DNA of 64,000 bases, taken from NCBI GenBank assembly GCA_963576725.1, contig OY755236.1, forward strand, positions 68,108,379-68,172,378. The letters run 5' to 3'. This stretch comes from Azorinus chamasolen (taxonomy: Eukaryota; Mollusca; Bivalvia; Cardiida; Solecurtidae). The notes under the pieces are model-generated. The model made no database searches. It saw only the letters and a program-made list of their open reading frames with translations, and was not told the DNA's origin. Positions 31,386-42,214 of this stretch are shown here, in pieces. The stretch's first letter is position 1. The number at the start of each line of letters is the position of its first letter. Made by a program: the position numbers and the translations under genes.

Positions 31386-31609
31386 ATAACCCTTTCCCTG
31401 TTTTATACTCATGTAAGAAATAATGATGTCATGGATATTAATAAGATTATTTTATTATAAGGGCATATGAACACAGGGTATCAGATCTGTTTTACACCAT
31501 ACGCAAATAGAGTAGACCCTGATCAAACGGATCCTATAGGAGCCGTCTGATCTGGTTCTACTCTGTTTGCAGATGCGTGAAAATGCGGTTACATAAGGGA
31601 AAGGGTTTA
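31386..31609 (+). mobile_element. P1 TTAA hairpin MITE
   Basis: ATAACCCTTTCCCTGTTTTA to ATAAGGGAAAGGGTTTA. Palindrome GACCCTGATCAAACGGATCC and GAGCCGTCTGATCTGGTTC. Confidence 0.85.
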
Positions 31610-31735
31610 TTTATAAATATTCATGTAGGGAATAATGACTGTATGAATATCAGTTAGCTGAACTATTATAATGCGATATGAAAACGAATTATTTCGGCCT
31701 TGACATGAACTTTAGAATCAGATCTCTATAACTAA
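31606..31735 (+). mobile_element. P1 fragment, left half, abutting the previous P1
   Basis: TTTATAAATATTCATGTAGG, then AATTATTTCGGCCTTGACAT and AGAATCAGATCTCTATAAC; the hairpin is lost. Confidence 0.6.
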
Positions 31736-31921
31736 AATGCATGCTGACATGACGTCTAAATTCAATTGAGAACATAAATTAACCGAAAGAAGGAATTCCT
31801 ATTAGACATAGTTATTTTGAGTTATGTTGTCTGCTAGATGAGGAAGTATACTGATAGGTTTAGGTTCAATATGTATTAATAGAGTGCAACATAAACGGAA
31901 GAAATGGCAAATATATTATCA

Positions 31922-32317
31922 TTAACCTTTATCCTGCTAACAGCTTCCTCGCACGCATTTGCAAACATTTGCAAACCGCTTGGATCCAGGTCAGACGCAG
32001 CTTTTGACACTCGACTAATAGTTTCTCAAACCTATTCGAATCGGAATTACAGTAAAAACCTCTCTATAACGGTCACTAAATTATGTTATTTAGTTGGTAT
32101 TTAGAGCAGGTGGCTGCTTAAAGCAAGGTGAAAGTAAAACAGAACGCTTCTATAGGAGCGTTCTGTTTTACTTTCACCTTGTTTTAAGCAGCCACCTGCC
32201 TTTAACACAAACTACTTGATGTACTTTATTGGCCGTTATAGAGAGGTTTTACTGTAGTCAAAATTGGATCAGATCCACATTTTAGCAGACATTATATTTA
32301 CAGCGGTCTAGGGTTAA
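31922..32317 (-). mobile_element. P5 MITE interrupted by a C1 MITE
   Basis: TTAACCTTTATCCTGCTAAC at the left, TTGGATCCAGGTCAGACGCA, and CACTCGACTAATAGTTTCTC. The sequence is split at 32050-32254 by a C1 copy with TA duplication and ends GCGGTCTAGGGTTAA. Confidence 0.65.
32050..32254. mobile_element. C1 TA MITE nested in P5
   Basis: TA|CAGTAAAAACCTCTCTATAA to TTATAGAGAGGTTTTACTG|TA. Long arms AAAGTAAAACAGAACGCTTC and AGCGTTCTGTTTTACTTTCA. Confidence 0.88.
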
Positions 32318-32547
32318 CTCGTTCGGCGCCAAATTTCTGATTGTCGTCTGCAATCCAATTTTTGTTAGACCATTCGGTACAATATGGAAATGAGATAAAT
32401 AAATGCAATTTTCAATGGAATAAAGTACAGATATAGGAATAGAGATTGAGACAAAAATGTGAAGTCCCTGATCAGACGCCGCCTTCTGATCTGTGACTGC
32501 ACTATTTGTCGTGGGTATTTATGCGGCATTGGCGGTGAAAGGGTTAA
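32314..32547 (+). mobile_element. P7 TTAA hairpin MITE
   Basis: TTAACTCGTTCGGCGCCAAA to TTGGCGGTGAAAGGGTTAA. GAAGTCCCTGATCAGACGCC and TCTGATCTGTGACTGCAC. It shares its left TTAA with the preceding P5. Confidence 0.8.
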
Positions 32548-32549
32548 AA

Positions 32550-33140
32550 CACACTAAATAGCATGTGCTGTTATTTTTGTATATGCTGTCTCCATGACAA
32601 CCGCCAGCGAATTTATATCCTGACATGAAAATACGGTGCAAGTTTCATCGGCATGCACTGTGGCCTGCTACAATATTTCCTGCAAAAACTGCAGTTGGGA
32701 CTTGACTGGTTATGCGTTACTTCTATTCCGATAGTATTGAATTAAACCAGCCAGTGTGCCCAGAACTGCCACATTCGCTCATTGTCGATATGGGACATAA
32801 TCTACATTTGAAATAGTTAATCAACCGTAAAACCAATCATACTCACCACTTTGACATGCAAAAACGACATAAAGATTTTGACATTATTGCCGTTAAAAGC
32901 CTTTCACACGACCAGACGTCCCGAACAGCCAGTAATCACATGGCACATTTGCTTTTACATACGTAAGGGCATTACGACTGCCTTATGTTCAACAATTCAG
33001 ATTGTTTAATGACCTATGCTGCATATGGCGCGTGTGTGCTTACATTGTTGAAAGACATGACAACTCACGCAATATAACTCAACTTATCTGACATGCTGAA
33101 CAGGAACATGCTGCCACCTGGAAATGAATTTAGACGTGTT
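32550..33140. other. Intergenic, no gene recognised
   Basis: No repeat family or coding signal recognised. Confidence 0.4.
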
Positions 33141-33455
33141 TTAACACTTTCTTTCACATTAACGCCTTTTCACCCCTTTGCAAAAAGAGTGAACCCAGCT
33201 CAGATGACCCCTGTAGGAGCCGTGTCTGATCAGGGTTTCCACTGTTTGCTTATGACGCAATACTAGATCTCAGATGACCCCTCTAGGAGCCGAGTCTGAT
33301 CAGGGTTTCCACTGTTTGCTTATGACACAATACTAGATCTCACTCGGGAATATCTGCCCATACCATAACATTCTGTGTACGCTCACCATTATAATTTTCA
33401 GCAATAAATATTCATGATATCATTATTTCTGAATATTCAACAAGGAGAGGATTAA
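33141..33455 (-). mobile_element. P1 MITE with a tandemly duplicated hairpin
   Basis: TTAACACTTTCTTTCACATT to CAAGGAGAGGATTAA. A 70-bp segment starting CTCAGATGACCCCT with TCTGATCAGGGTTTCCACTG begins at 33199 and again at 33269. Confidence 0.8.
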
Positions 33456-33565
33456 ACTATAACTGATCTTTTGATTTAGCAACAGCTTACAAACCATAAT
33501 GTAGACAAGATGTGGGCCCTTTTTTAAATTTCTACAAACTAAGGGACACTTTGTATTGTTTCTAT

Positions 33566-33766
33566 TTAACCCTTTGCACGCCAAGTAATTTATCGCCTGC
33601 AACAATTGTCGTCTGCTTCAATTCTTTAAATAAACTTTCTCTCCTTTTTTGTAAAAATATGGTCAAGGTGACAAACAGTTTGAATCCTGATGAGACGCCG
33701 CATTATGCGGATCCAAACCGTTTGCATAGGTAATCACAGTTTCGCCGCTAGCGTGCAAAGAGTTAA
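33566..33766 (+). mobile_element. P2 TTAA hairpin MITE
   Basis: TTAACCCTTTGCACGCCAAG to AGCGTGCAAAGAGTTAA. Palindrome AAACAGTTTGAATCCTGATG with GCGGATCCAAACCGTTTGC. Confidence 0.85.
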
Positions 33767-33852
33767 AGCAACTGGTTTTGTTTTTGGTTTATGTTTTGTG
33801 AAATATACTCTTTCTCAGTAGTAAACAAGAAAATTCGGGTCGTAAAAAAGTA

Positions 33853-34170
33853 CAGTTGAAATTCAATAGCTCGCCCTCGGATAACTCGAACTGTGGGATA
33901 ATTTGAAGTAAAAGTTCGGTCCTTCCAAAATATACAATACAGACTTGTTCTAAAATGTATCACTACACATATCTAGAAACATATGTGACAGCATAACGCA
34001 GGTCGAAAGTAGTGCTGAAAGCTCCTACAGGAGCTTTCAGTATTACTTTAGACCTGCGTTAAGCTGTGAACATGATATATTGGTCAGACTATAAATCGGA
34101 TGACCCGAACCTCAGTTATCTCGACTAATTTGTACGGCCCCTTGAAGTCCGAGATATCGAAGTTCAACTG
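33853..34170. mobile_element. C2 TA MITE, intact, 318 bp
   Basis: TA|CAGTTGAAATTCAATAGC to GATATCGAAGTTCAACTG|TA. The central palindrome 33993-34066 has AACGCAGGTCGAAAGTAGTG, core AAGCTCCTACAGGAGCTT, and TTTAGACCTGCGTT. Confidence 0.88.
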
Positions 34171-34379
34171 TATACACAATCTAGAACACAAATATACATA
34201 ATGAGGGAGATCTGAAAGCGAGAATAATGAGAAAGGAGATTTACCCACGAGTCACATTATACGAGCACTGACATTTGCAGAGAAAATAATCCTGGTAAAC
34301 ATGGTGGCTTAATTTTAAGCATTTCGTCTTTGCTACTGCATGGATGTATTAATAGTTTCAATCTGACGAAAGTTATAGT

Positions 34380-34540
34380 ATTTTGACGTTGACACGGAGA
34401 TTTTGGCTTTGACATGGACTTTAATTTTAACTCTACACATTTCCATAAGTAAAAAGAGCATACACTGATCAGACGAGTCCTACATGAGCCGTTAGATGTG
34501 GGTCCAATGGGTTTGCAGAGGCGTGTAAAGACAACTCTAA
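34380..34540 (+). mobile_element. P1 remnant
   Basis: ACTGATCAGACGAGTCCTAC and GATGTGGGTCCAATGGGTTT, then GCAGAGGCGTGTAAAGAC; ends lost. Confidence 0.55.
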
Positions 34541-34544
34541 CAGG

Positions 34545-35110
34545 CCCAGTATTGGGTGTGGAGTACTGCACAAAAACCTACATTTAACAATATCCTAAAG
34601 TATGTACTGAGAATGCTTGACAATCTAATAGTATCATACTGTATTAAAATTAAAACGCTGATATCAGATGAACCGAACTAGAAATTGCATCTTGTAATAT
34701 AATAAATATATATGCCATCGATTACCCGTATATACATACACATGGTTAAGTATTTTTATTCAACATTTATCAAACAGACCGTCTTACTGGGCATGTTAAC
34801 CAGGGAGAAGAATTTAATGAGGCATTCTGTATTCCCTCCACCAAGTTCAAGGGCAAAATAAGGACTCCAAAAGAACAACCAGCATAATTATCAGCTAGGT
34901 GATGAGAGATTTCCTTGAGTTGAGTCATACATAATCCGATCTTTTGCTAAATGTCACATGACAAGCATTTGCTATCGACTTGAGTCAAGATGTAATTCTA
35001 GATTAGACGCTGGGTACATGTAACTAGGAGTCTGATGAGAACTTGTATTACACCAGGCCAATAGTTCTATACAAATGAAGCGAATAGTTTGCTGCTTAAC
35101 ATGTTTTCTA
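34545..35110. other. Intergenic, no gene recognised
   Basis: No repeat family or coding signal recognised. Confidence 0.4.
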
Positions 35111-35111
35111 C

Positions 35112-35312
35112 CATATGATAGCTTAACACTGGTCTAAAGAAACAATGACATTATTTACTATAACGGCATTTGAGCACAACGAGTTTTTGGCTTTTTATAA
35201 TCAGATCTACATGAGTGCAAACAGGACAGACTGTGATCAGACGGCTCCTAGTCTGATCTGACTACACTCTGATTTACAAAGGCGTCAAAAGGCGTCAGTA
35301 TGAGGTCAAATA
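35112..35312 (+). mobile_element. P1/P4-like remnant
   Basis: GTGATCAGACGGCTCCTAGT with CTGATCTGACTACACTCTG is a collapsed P1 palindrome. The right side GGCGTCAAAAGGCGTCAGTA resembles the P4 right end. Confidence 0.5.
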
Positions 35313-35354
35313 CTATTGGTCGTAATTTTACTGATTTTCGATTAATTTAAGAAT

Positions 35355-35481
35355 TTGATAAACCACTGACCGAGTTTGAACACGTTTGAATTCTGATGAT
35401 ACGTCGAGTTAATCGGCGTCTCATCTGGATCCAAGCTGTTTGCAAATAACAAGTAGATACCACCCGCAGGATAGGGGCTAA
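35355..35481 (+). mobile_element. P5 hairpin MITE
   Basis: AACCACTGACCGAGTTTGAA, ATTCTGATGATACGTCGAGT, GGCGTCTCATCTGGATCCAA, ending CAGGATAGGGGCTAA (inverse of TTAGCCCCTATCCTG). Confidence 0.65.
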
Positions 35482-35754
35482 ATCTAGAGAAAATGTTTGG
35501 AATCAAACTGTTTAGTGCCGGATAATGGCTCATTTTGCATCTTGTATGTATGTATATGATTAGAAACACCGAACTCGTTTGCACCATCTTACGTTACCAT
35601 AATTGCTTCTTAGAATACGATATTCTCCCTAATGAACACCACGTTCTATAATAAAGCGCACCATTTCTTCTTGGGGTGGGGAATGAACAACTAAACCCTA
35701 TACTATTATATAATACATGTATCTATTTAATAAAGAAAAACAGGTTTATCGAAG

Positions 35755-35835
35755 TTCAGGCGATAGCATAATGCAAGCTGAAAGCAATGCAGAAATCTCC
35801 CCGAGGAGTATACACTATGCAAGAAATTTCCTTTA
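35755..35835. mobile_element. C-type MITE fragment
   Basis: GCGATAGCATAATGCAAGCT followed by GAAAGCAATGCAGAAATCTC; one arm only. Confidence 0.4.
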
Positions 35836-35923
35836 AACACAATCATGTTACGCCACATGGGGTGTTTATTATAACTAACAGTATGTTGAGCGATCAATTA
35901 CATGTAGTAAATGAACGATGGCG

Positions 35924-36073
35924 TTAAATCTTTTGGTGTCGAATAAATTTCGTCTGCAGACATTGTCGTCTGTTTTAACTTTTTGATGATGTGATTATGT
36001 TTTTGCAATGACACTGGGCATAAAATTCAGTACTCAAAATTGAAGAACCATAATTTGGCAGTGAAAGAGTGAA
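35924..36073. mobile_element. P2 element without its hairpin
   Basis: TTAAATCTTTTGGTGTCG at the left, GCAGACATTGTCGTCTG inside, and TTTGGCAGTGAAAGAGTGA at the right; the palindrome is deleted. Confidence 0.55.
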
Positions 36074-36280
36074 GTTAAGATAATGTGATGTCAAATTCCG
36101 AAATTAAATGACACGTGTCAGTGAGAATAAAGATGAAATAAAGTTGAGATAAAAACAACAAAAAAACGTCACAGTACAATGTAACAATCCCTTGGGAATG
36201 TTGTTGCACTCGCCCTTCAGGCTCGGGCCAACAACAGTCCCTCAGGACACTGCAGATGTTATTGCCCAAAAAAACGTGTA

Positions 36281-36663
36281 TTAACCCTCTATTGTTTAAT
36301 GTCACTACAAACAAGAGATTATTTTATTATGACAGAAACTGTAGAATTATAGCTATATTATTTCGCCAGCAAACAGAGCAGACCCTACTTAGACGAGCCG
36401 GCTAGGTCTACTTTGTAATAGCGCAAAATACGTACCTATGGAGTACAGTAAAACCCCTCTAAATCGGTTGTTCAATCTAGTATGAATATGTATTGGAGAC
36501 AGAGGACAGCTTCATGCAGGGTGAAAGTCACGCAGAAAGCTCATCTAGAAGCTTTCTGCGTGATGTTCACCCTGCATTAAGCACCCACCTGCCTAAAATG
36601 ACCTATATGTAATTTCTTCTTAATCAGAATTCCGGTTTAGGAGGGGTTTACTGTAAATGTTAA
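36281..36663 (+). mobile_element. P1 MITE interrupted by a C1 MITE
   Basis: TTAACCCTCTATTG at the left; interior CAAACAGAGCAGACCCTACT. The right end reads ACCTATGGAG-TA before and TA-AATGTTAA after the C1 copy at 36446-36653. Removing the insert restores a P1 end (GGAGTAAATGTTAA). Confidence 0.8.
36446..36653. mobile_element. C1 TA MITE nested in P1
   Basis: TA|CAGTAAAACCCCTCTAAAT to TTTAGGAGGGGTTTACTG|TA. Arms AGGGTGAAAGTCACGCAGAA and TTCTGCGTGATGTTCACCCT. Confidence 0.9.
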
Positions 36664-36834
36664 ATTGTTTGATTGTAAACACCTACGTTCACAGTCTGAT
36701 CTATTTTTTTTTCATTGTATTCTGATTTTATGCTGTCAAATGTTTCAAAAGTGAGTTTACCAGTATTAATATTAAATATTAACTTCTGAATGCTGAATAT
36801 TTAAAGTGGAAGAATATTCAATGTTTAATGGCAT

Positions 36835-36955
36835 TTCTATCAGCAAGAAAGAAAATTTGCATTACAAACACTTCAGACTGAAATCGGACAGCTCCTATAG
36901 GAGGCATTTGATTTGGGTTTACAATGTTTGCTAATGTCAATACACTCGCTTCCCA
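36835..36955. mobile_element. P6/P1-like hairpin, ends decayed
   Basis: AATCGGACAGCTCCTATAGG and AGGCATTTGATTTGGGTTTA with TGTTTGCTAATGTC. Confidence 0.55.
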
Positions 36956-36959
36956 CATT

Positions 36960-37433
36960 CCAAGGAATAACATATTGGAAATGTGCAAGCCCGAGCATTT
37001 ATAGAAACACGCATTATAAGTAATAATTATAGAAATTCTTTTGCAATAAACACATACCCCGAATGCTACGCATGATGGTTAGCCCTTCGAACCAAAAGGT
37101 ATACAATTTTCGGTTTATCTCCATAACATCAACACACCCTTTTTGTGTTGCATCGTCGTTTAGCTCAATAATTAACACAACTAGGTGAGCTATGTTATTA
37201 TTAACGCAATGTGAATTATATGTTAATAGCCAATACTAGCTAATATATACAATTATTCCCCCTGCAGCATCGAATATGTACGAATTGGAACCTCGTATCA
37301 GACTGTAATTTGACGAGGTCCCATATCGATACCTAGCATGTCAATGTTCAATATTGACTGTTATATTAATACGTATTGCAATTGCACCTTGCAGGTAGAG
37401 TCCAATTGAGAATATGCCCGAAATTCATTTGTT
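36960..37433. other. Intergenic, no gene recognised
   Basis: No repeat family or coding signal recognised. Confidence 0.4.
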
Positions 37434-37672
37434 TTAACATTTTTCCTCATGAATATTCATGTGAAAAATAATGAATGTATGGATATCATTTCGCTGAATT
37501 TATAATGGCGTATCGGATAAGGACATTTACTACCATGACAGAAACTGTAAAGTATGATCTATATTTACTTCAAGTGCAAACAGAGCGGATCCTGATCATA
37601 CGGCCCCTGCAAGGGTTACTGGGCCATAGTTGTTTGTAAATACTAGTAAAAGTACAAATATGAGTCATAGAG
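37434..37672 (+). mobile_element. P1 MITE, right end decayed
   Basis: TTAACATTTTTCCTCATGAA, TGACAGAAACTGTAAAGTAT, CAAACAGAGCGGATCCTGAT; the second arm is diverged. Confidence 0.65.
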
Positions 37673-37679
37673 AAACATC

Positions 37680-38560
37680 ACATGCAAAACAAACAGCCAC
37701 CCGAACAGCGCCACAAATGGTACACGCTTAATAGTATCTGATATTTAATTTATTATGCCGAATAATCATAAGACATATTGACGAGGATGTCTGGAAAATA
37801 ACAATGCACATTTTTAAACGGCGTGTCAGAGCAACATTGTCAAAAGATCACCGGGTTACAGTACAGTGTCTGCGGAAGAATGCCACAGAATCACGCGATA
37901 CTACCAGTCAGATAAAACATCGGACTAAGCCTGGTCGTCTCGTCATGGTGTAGGGGAGGTTTGGTGGTTCGGGGACAGGGAATGAAGTAAAAGTATAAAA
38001 ATCATGGTCAATGTTAACATTTCGGAAAGTTGACATTTGACCACACAAACGATTCAGTTTCATTTGATTAGTATGGATGCCAAATATGAATTATCTATGT
38101 GCATACTTTTAGAAGTAATAGCAAAGTACAATATTTCGAAAATCTGACCTTTGACTTCCAATTATGAAATCTATTTATCTGTAAATTTTCAAACGTTATG
38201 GTCTAGGACAATGGTTCGGAATTGGGTATTTGACTCCCTAGCATTCAGACAGACCACAGCTAAACAGACAGAGATATAGACAGACAGACAGACAGACATA
38301 CAGACAGACCAAACACAATATGTCCCCGATTATGATAACGGGACATTAGCAGTCCCCGGTTCCGACTAATTAAACATTAACATTTCTTCTTGGACCAATC
38401 TATTAGTAACCTAAATTTGTCCTGAAATGCAGAACTCGTTGGATTATTTGCGCTTCTGTGATATTATTACTGATAAAATACATTTGAATGAGAGAGTGGC
38501 GTATTTGTGTCGAGTTTTTTCACTACAAAGGCGTAGTGCATGTAACCTTGATGCATGGTA
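37680..38560. other. Intergenic with a GACA microsatellite
   Basis: ATAGACAGACAGACAGACAG at 38276-38305 within a cluster of CAGACAGACC motifs, followed by ATGTCCCCGATTATGATAAC. It resembles a dispersed mollusc repeat I recall, but the boundaries are unclear. Confidence 0.45.
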
Positions 38561-38735
38561 AACAACCTCTAAAACCGGTACCAACAATAATTATAAGTCT
38601 GGGTCTTAAAGGCAATTGATAGCTTAATGCAGGACGAAAGTTAAGTAGAAAAATCTTGAAGGACCTTTCAACATTACTTTTTAAAACATGTATGTTTCTT
38701 CATACTTCAAGTGGTTGCTTTAGAATATTGTTAAT
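38561..38735. mobile_element. C-type TA MITE, diverged
   Basis: TA|AACAACCTCTAAAACCGG, then GGGTCTTAAAGGCAATTGAT and GCTTAATGCAGGACGAAAGT; the right side is decayed. Confidence 0.55.
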
Positions 38736-39007
38736 GTATAAAGACAGGTGCATTATACATATATTAGTTCAGTAGTACATGAACAAATAGTTGGACAGAA
38801 CATGAATCCAATACTTCAACATCGATTCAGCACAATTTTGTCAAATGTTGTCGTATAGCACAACTATTCTTACGGTGATGAGCAGGCAATGAACAGTTCG
38901 GTGAAAGTCATGTGTGTACAACAGTGTATACATATGTGTGCTTACTTTATTAGTGCTTCTGGTGTTGTTGCGGACTTTCATGTGAAATCTTCTGACTAAC
39001 TTCTGGT

Positions 39008-39126
39008 CCCGAGATTATAAAACTTTTTCCTTAAGTCTGAGATCATTCTCAAAGCATCAGAATCTGGCCAAGCAGATACTTGAAAATGATCTCAGACTCA
39101 AATTCAGAAGTTTTATAACCTTGGAC
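39008..39126. mobile_element. F-family fold-back
   Basis: GATTATAAAACTTTTTCCTT and AAGTTTTATAACCTTGGACC at the ends; inner arms GTCTGAGATCATTCTCAAAG and TTGAAAATGATCTCAGACTC. Confidence 0.75.
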
Positions 39127-39224
39127 CCTGGTTTATTTTTGGAATAAATCAGAAAATGAAATGATGCGATAAGTCTTTTGGAAGACCATTCGTAAATTAT
39201 TCAAGTATAAGAACCGTGCAATAT

Positions 39225-39380
39225 AAGAAACGTATAAAACTGGTTGCAACCTAAAGGCAAAATGACAAAAATCTCGACTGGGGACTTTCTACATAACTGT
39301 CAACCTACAGTAAGCAGTCACTTGCTTAAAAAGTTCTCGTTTCTTCTTTACTAAAATTTGGTATCAGCGAGATTTTACTG
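39225..39380. mobile_element. C-type TA MITE, right part
   Basis: GGGGACTTTCTACATAACTG, AAGCAGTCACTTGCTTAAAA, ending CAGCGAGATTTTACTG|TA. Confidence 0.5.
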
Positions 39381-39439
39381 TATTAGGCTATTAGCTTAAT
39401 GCACAGAGTGCTTGTTGTAGAGACTGGACCTATATCTAA

Positions 39440-39920
39440 TTCAATCAATAGTAACACCTTAATCACCAGCAATGTCTGTCACGTCTGTGAACCACTGGTG
39501 ACAGTGTGGTGTCCTTCCTGACTGATCAGTGTAAAAACACTGGTGATAGTGTGGTGCCCTTGCCTAAGCACTGGTGATAGTGTGGTGTGCTTGCCTAAAC
39601 ACTGGTGATAGTGTGATGCTCCTCCTTAATCATTTTAGCCTAAACATTTTGATAGTGTGATGTTCTTGATTAAACACTGTCGACATTGTGGTGTTCTTGC
39701 CTACATACTGGTGATAGTGTTGTGCTCTTCCTGACTGACTGGCATTTGCCTAAACCCTGGTAATAGTGTGGTGTTCTTCCTGACAGAACTTTGTGTAAAC
39801 ACCGGTAGTAGTGTGGTGTTCTTCCTGACTGATCATTGTCTAAACACGTGTGATAGTGTGGTGCTCTTGTAATAACACAGTGTGGTGTTCTTTCAGTGAT
39901 CTCGGTGTAAACATCTGTTA
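39440..39920. repeat. Irregular minisatellite (CACTGGTGATAGTGTGGTG)
   Basis: CACTGGTGATAGTGTGGTGC with CTTCCTGACTGATCAGTGTA recurs about ten times with variable spacing (roughly 35-60 bp) and substitutions. Confidence 0.8.
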
Positions 39921-40108
39921 AACAACTCGTTAGTTTAAGAAATATAATACCTTTGTCCTATTCTAATGATACTACTTTGACTAGGATAATTTTCCCTCCC
40001 TTGCAACCTGACTCTAAAATGCTTCCTGTTATTATCTAATGAGCCAGAAGAAACGTCAGTGTTGTTGTGGTAGTTTATTGAACCTTCTACTGTATGGAGA
40101 CACACATA

Positions 40109-40535
40109 CAGAAGAACCTGTCTTTAGTGGCAATCAACCGGATGTCCAATTATATACAGTAGAACCCCGCTAATGCGACCACTTAATGCGACCAATTAAA
40201 CAAACATGGCTGTTTTCATAAGCAGGTGGTTGCTTAATGCATGACGAAAGTTATGCAGAAAGCTCCTATAGGAGCTTTCTGCATAACTTTTGTCCTGCAT
40301 TAAGCAACCACCTGCCCTTGCCACTGTGAATTATGCCCCTTTTTGGTGGTCGCATTAGCGGGGTTTTACTGTATCTGTAAAGCAGGTGGTAGCTGTTTAA
40401 TGCAGGTCAGAATTATTACACAAAGCTCCTATAGGAGCGTTCCGCATTACTTTTCTCCTGTATTAAGCAACTACTTGCTTTTTAAGACTCTTGTACAATA
40501 AACAATAAATGAATAACCATAAGACAGGTTTTACG
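40109..40535. mobile_element. C3 MITE interrupted by a C1 MITE
   Basis: CAGAAGAACCTGTCTTTAGT at the left and ATAAGACAGGTTTTACG at the right. Its own arms AGCTGTTTAATGCAGGTCAG and CTGTATTAAGCAACTACTTG with core CTCCTATAGGAG lie right of the insertion. Confidence 0.75.
40157..40371. mobile_element. C1 TA MITE nested in C3
   Basis: TA|CAGTAGAACCCCGCTAATGC to GCATTAGCGGGGTTTTACTG|TA. Arms CAGGTGGTTGCTTAATGCAT and TGCATTAAGCAACCACCTGC; core AGCTCCTATAGGAGCT. Confidence 0.92.
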
Positions 40536-40665
40536 ATATTGACACCTTTTCAAACAGTGCTTAGCGTGTAAAACATTAATGCACTAAATCTAGCAGCATT
40601 GGACAAGTGCAGTACAGGTGCAGTGGACAAGTGCAGTGGACATGCAGTGCTCAGTTTAATACTTT

Positions 40666-40785
40666 ACCGAATGTTAACACATGTCCATGTCTTTGCAAAC
40701 ATAGTAGACTCAGATCATACGGCTTCTGCAGTAGTCATCTTATAAGAGGCTGCTCTCTTCGCTTTTTGAATTATATAGACCAAAT
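40666..40785 (-). mobile_element. P1 fragment
   Basis: TGTCTTTGCAAACATAGTAG, ACTCAGATCATACGGCTTCT; the second arm is decayed. Confidence 0.5.
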
Positions 40786-40803
40786 GGCCAGACGTGTTCT
40801 TGT

Positions 40804-41060
40804 TTAATCCTTTCCTTCATATAAATGCCTTTTCACGCATTTGCAAACCGAGTAGACCCAGATCAGACCGTTCATAGAGGAGTCGTCTGACCAAGGGTCT
40901 ACTCTGTTTGCTAATGGAATTTGATAGATCTATTTCTTTAGTTTCTTAAATGAATATAACATTCCACCTACTATATTTCATTATTATCATTTTTATTTTG
41001 CACATGAATATTCAGTAGGTATTGAACGTTGGACTTGGTATAGAACAGGGAAAGGGTTAA
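40804..41060 (-). mobile_element. P1 TTAA hairpin MITE
   Basis: TTAATCCTTTCCTTCATATA to TAGAACAGGGAAAGGGTTAA. Palindrome GACCCAGATCAGACCGTTCA with GTCGTCTGACCAAGGGTC. Confidence 0.88.
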
Positions 41061-41084
41061 CTATCATTATCGACATTGCAGTCA

Positions 41085-41310
41085 ATGCTATTCATTTATC
41101 AGGTATGGGTAAGTTTGTTCACTTATACGTTTTGTCGTCTGTAAAATGTGTCGTCTGCTTCAATTTCTATTTAATAACGTTTGTCCCTGTTTTGTTTCAA
41201 AATTGAAAACCACGACATCAAGCAATTTGGATCAAACAGTTACCCGGCTTTTTATCTGGATCCAACCTGTTTGCATAGGTAATCACAGATTCGCCATTAG
41301 CAACAACATC
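41085..41310 (+). mobile_element. P2-like element, ends decayed
   Basis: TTTTGTCGTCTGTAAAATGT, GCAATTTGGATCAAACAGTT and TTTATCTGGATCCAACCTGT, then TTGCATAGGTAATCACAG. Confidence 0.6.
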
Positions 41311-41340
41311 GAACAAGCAAAACCTCCTTTTTGTTATCTG

Positions 41341-41465
41341 TTAACCCTTTTCCTCATATAAACTCCTTTGCAAACACAGAAGATCAAGACGGATCCTATA
41401 CTAATCAATCAGATACTTAGTATCAAGTCATGCTCTAACTCGTTTTATAACCTTGGAATCATGTT
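41341..41465. mobile_element. P1 end joined to an F-like tail
   Basis: TTAACCCTTTTCCTCATATA with TTTGCAAACACAGAAGATC stops after GGATCCTATAC. GTTTTATAACCTTGGAATCA at 41434-41453 is the F terminus. Confidence 0.5.
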
Positions 41466-41849
41466 TATGTTTCAATCTGTAACCAGCAAGGTTGAACAAA
41501 CGCTCATTGGACTTGTACTAGCAGTTATAGAAGAAATAAAACAATGGAGTTAATAATGATAGATTACCGTTTTAAATATATTTCTGTAACTTTAATCAAA
41601 ATTGCTACCAACGATTTTTCAACGCACCGTAAACTACTAAATCTATATATACTACATATTTCAAGGTATGAATCTCAGGACTTGAATTTTCTTTTACATT
41701 CTATATAAACACACGTGAGGTTTTTCCGAAACAAACATGGCCACCACATAAACTATAGTAATCATCCTTGGACCTTTCAAATGGTGATAATTCCAAGTGG
41801 AAAGGCCCATAACTATGGAATGATAGATTCCATTCAGTTTGAAGGGGGA

Positions 41850-41985
41850 TGGTTAAGGTGGTAGAGCATTTGAAATACAAACAGTGTAGACCCTGGTCAG
41901 AGGGCTCCTCTACGAGTTTTTCTCTGATCTGGATCTACCCTGGTTGCAAATGACAATACATTAGCCCCAACATTTAAAGGTTTAA
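41850..41985 (+). mobile_element. P6 hairpin MITE
   Basis: AAACAGTGTAGACCCTGGTC, AGAGGGCTCCTCTACGAG, CTCTGATCTGGATCTACCCT, ending TTTAAAGGTTTAA. Confidence 0.7.
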
Positions 41986-42009
41986 ACAATACAATACCAT
42001 ACGTATATA

Positions 42010-42212
42010 CAGCAATACCTGTCATATGCGGTCATTCATTTGTGAAATATAGGAGTGTTAAAACAGGTGATTGCTTAATGTAGGTCAAGGGTAAGACAAA
42101 AAGCTCCAATAGGATCTTTCTGCATTACGTTTAACCTGCATTAAGCTACCACCTGCCTTCCGCACCCATACTTAGACCTCTGTTTGATGGTCGCTTAAGA
42201 CAGGTGCTACTA
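42010..42212. mobile_element. C3 TA MITE
   Basis: TA|CAGCAATACCTGTCATATGC to GTCGCTTAAGACAGGTGCTACT. Arms ACAGGTGATTGCTTAATGTA and CTGCATTAAGCTACCACCTG. Confidence 0.82.
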
Positions 42213-42214
42213 TA

